Below, piece by piece: positions 5,392 through 5,531 of a stretch of 5,531 nucleotides of DNA. Position numbers and translations under genes: made by a program. Position 1 is the stretch's first letter. Each line of letters begins with the position of its first letter. The notes under the pieces are model-generated. The model was not told the origin of the DNA and searched no databases. It was given only the letters and a program-made list of their open reading frames with translations. The stretch is from Nitrospinota bacterium (lineage in GTDB: Bacteria > Nitrospinota > Nitrospinia > SZUA-224). The stretch lies in NCBI GenBank assembly GCA_016212345.1, contig JACRGM010000084.1:1-5531 (forward strand). Direction: 5' to 3'.

Positions 5392-5531
5392 ATGGCCATA
5401 AAGAAATCTGAACTCTATAGTTCCCTATGGGCAAGTTGCGATGAGCTTCGCGGGGGGATGGATGCTTCGCAATACAAAGACTATGTTCTGGTATTGTTAT
5501 TCGTCAAATACATATCCGATAAATATGCCGG
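5392..5531 (+). CDS. hsdM: Type I restriction-modification system methyltransferase subunit HsdM, N-terminal 46 residues (continues beyond window)
   Basis: The frame from ATG at 5392 reads MAIKKSELYSSLWASCDELR, then GGMDASQYKDYVLVLLFVKY and ISDKYAG, and is open at the right edge. This is the characteristic HsdM N-terminal helical domain: a Leu-Trp helix, the D-x-LRGGMDASQYK turn, and the LLFVKYISDK helix. The full protein would methylate adenine at the site chosen by an HsdS subunit and protect DNA from HsdR. The S-adenosylmethionine and NPPF motifs lie beyond the window and were not seen. The ribosome site is weak: AAAAGG at 5373-5378 is too distant and GTGA at 5385-5388 is very close. The start is chosen because the family N-terminus begins there. 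The gene is divergent from the oxidoreductase operon and functionally unrelated; such defence genes are often strain-variable. Confidence 0.9.
   Translation, partial: MAIKKSELYSSLWASCDELRGGMDASQYKDYVLVLLFVKYISDKYA

Noticed and set aside
5452..5457. A run of six G in the hsdM coding start as a phase-variation tract
   Set aside because: It encodes the conserved Gly-Gly of the LRGGMD motif and is too short to argue for slippage on its own.
1..5531. CRISPR arrays, insertion sequences, tRNA or rRNA genes
   Set aside because: No regularly spaced repeats, transposase frames, terminal inverted repeats or RNA gene signatures were seen on either strand.

Overview
The window looks like a stretch of a Gram-negative, anaerobically respiring bacterium. 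The clues are a Tat-exported molybdopterin oxidoreductase, a poly-ferredoxin electron-transfer partner, a lipoprotein with a lipobox, and an outer-membrane barrel protein. The DNA is moderately AT-rich by eye (not counted). The minus-strand genes favour ATA for Ile and AGG/AGA for Arg, and use strong AGGAGG-type Shine-Dalgarno sites. This habit is common in Nitrospirota, Thermodesulfobacteria-like and some deltaproteobacterial lineages, but the sequence does not settle the taxon.

Layout. Positions 1-5163 are one tightly packed minus-strand gene set, read from right to left: a four-cluster [4Fe-4S] ferredoxin subunit (4288-5163), a molybdopterin catalytic subunit of the PsrA/PhsA/TtrA/ArrA group (1779-4280), a PstS-like phosphate/oxyanion-binding lipoprotein (876-1730, or up to 1778 with an alternative start), and the first 283 codons of a porin-like outer-membrane protein (1-850) that runs off the left edge. 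Gaps are 7 bp, 0 or 48 bp, and 25 bp, with no terminator visible between genes, so this is very probably one operon. Positions 5164-5391 are a divergent control region. It holds a weak candidate promoter for the operon, two palindromes, and a textbook consensus sigma-70 promoter (TTGACA, 17 bp, TATAAT) facing right. Positions 5392-5531 hold the first 46 codons of a type I restriction-modification methyltransferase subunit (hsdM), cut by the right edge.

How the genes may work together (inference): the porin would admit a solute, the PstS-like lipoprotein would bind an oxyanion in the periplasm, and the ferredoxin/molybdoenzyme pair would reduce or oxidise it. No quinol-oxidising membrane anchor (NrfD/PsrC/TtrC type) is present in the window. 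It may lie beyond the left edge, or electrons may pass through a soluble carrier. The substrate cannot be read from the sequence. The most unusual points are an Asp in place of the third Cys of the catalytic subunit's N-terminal Fe-S motif, an incomplete Tat motif on the ferredoxin subunit, an altered anion-binding loop in the PstS-like protein, and two equally good translation starts for that protein.
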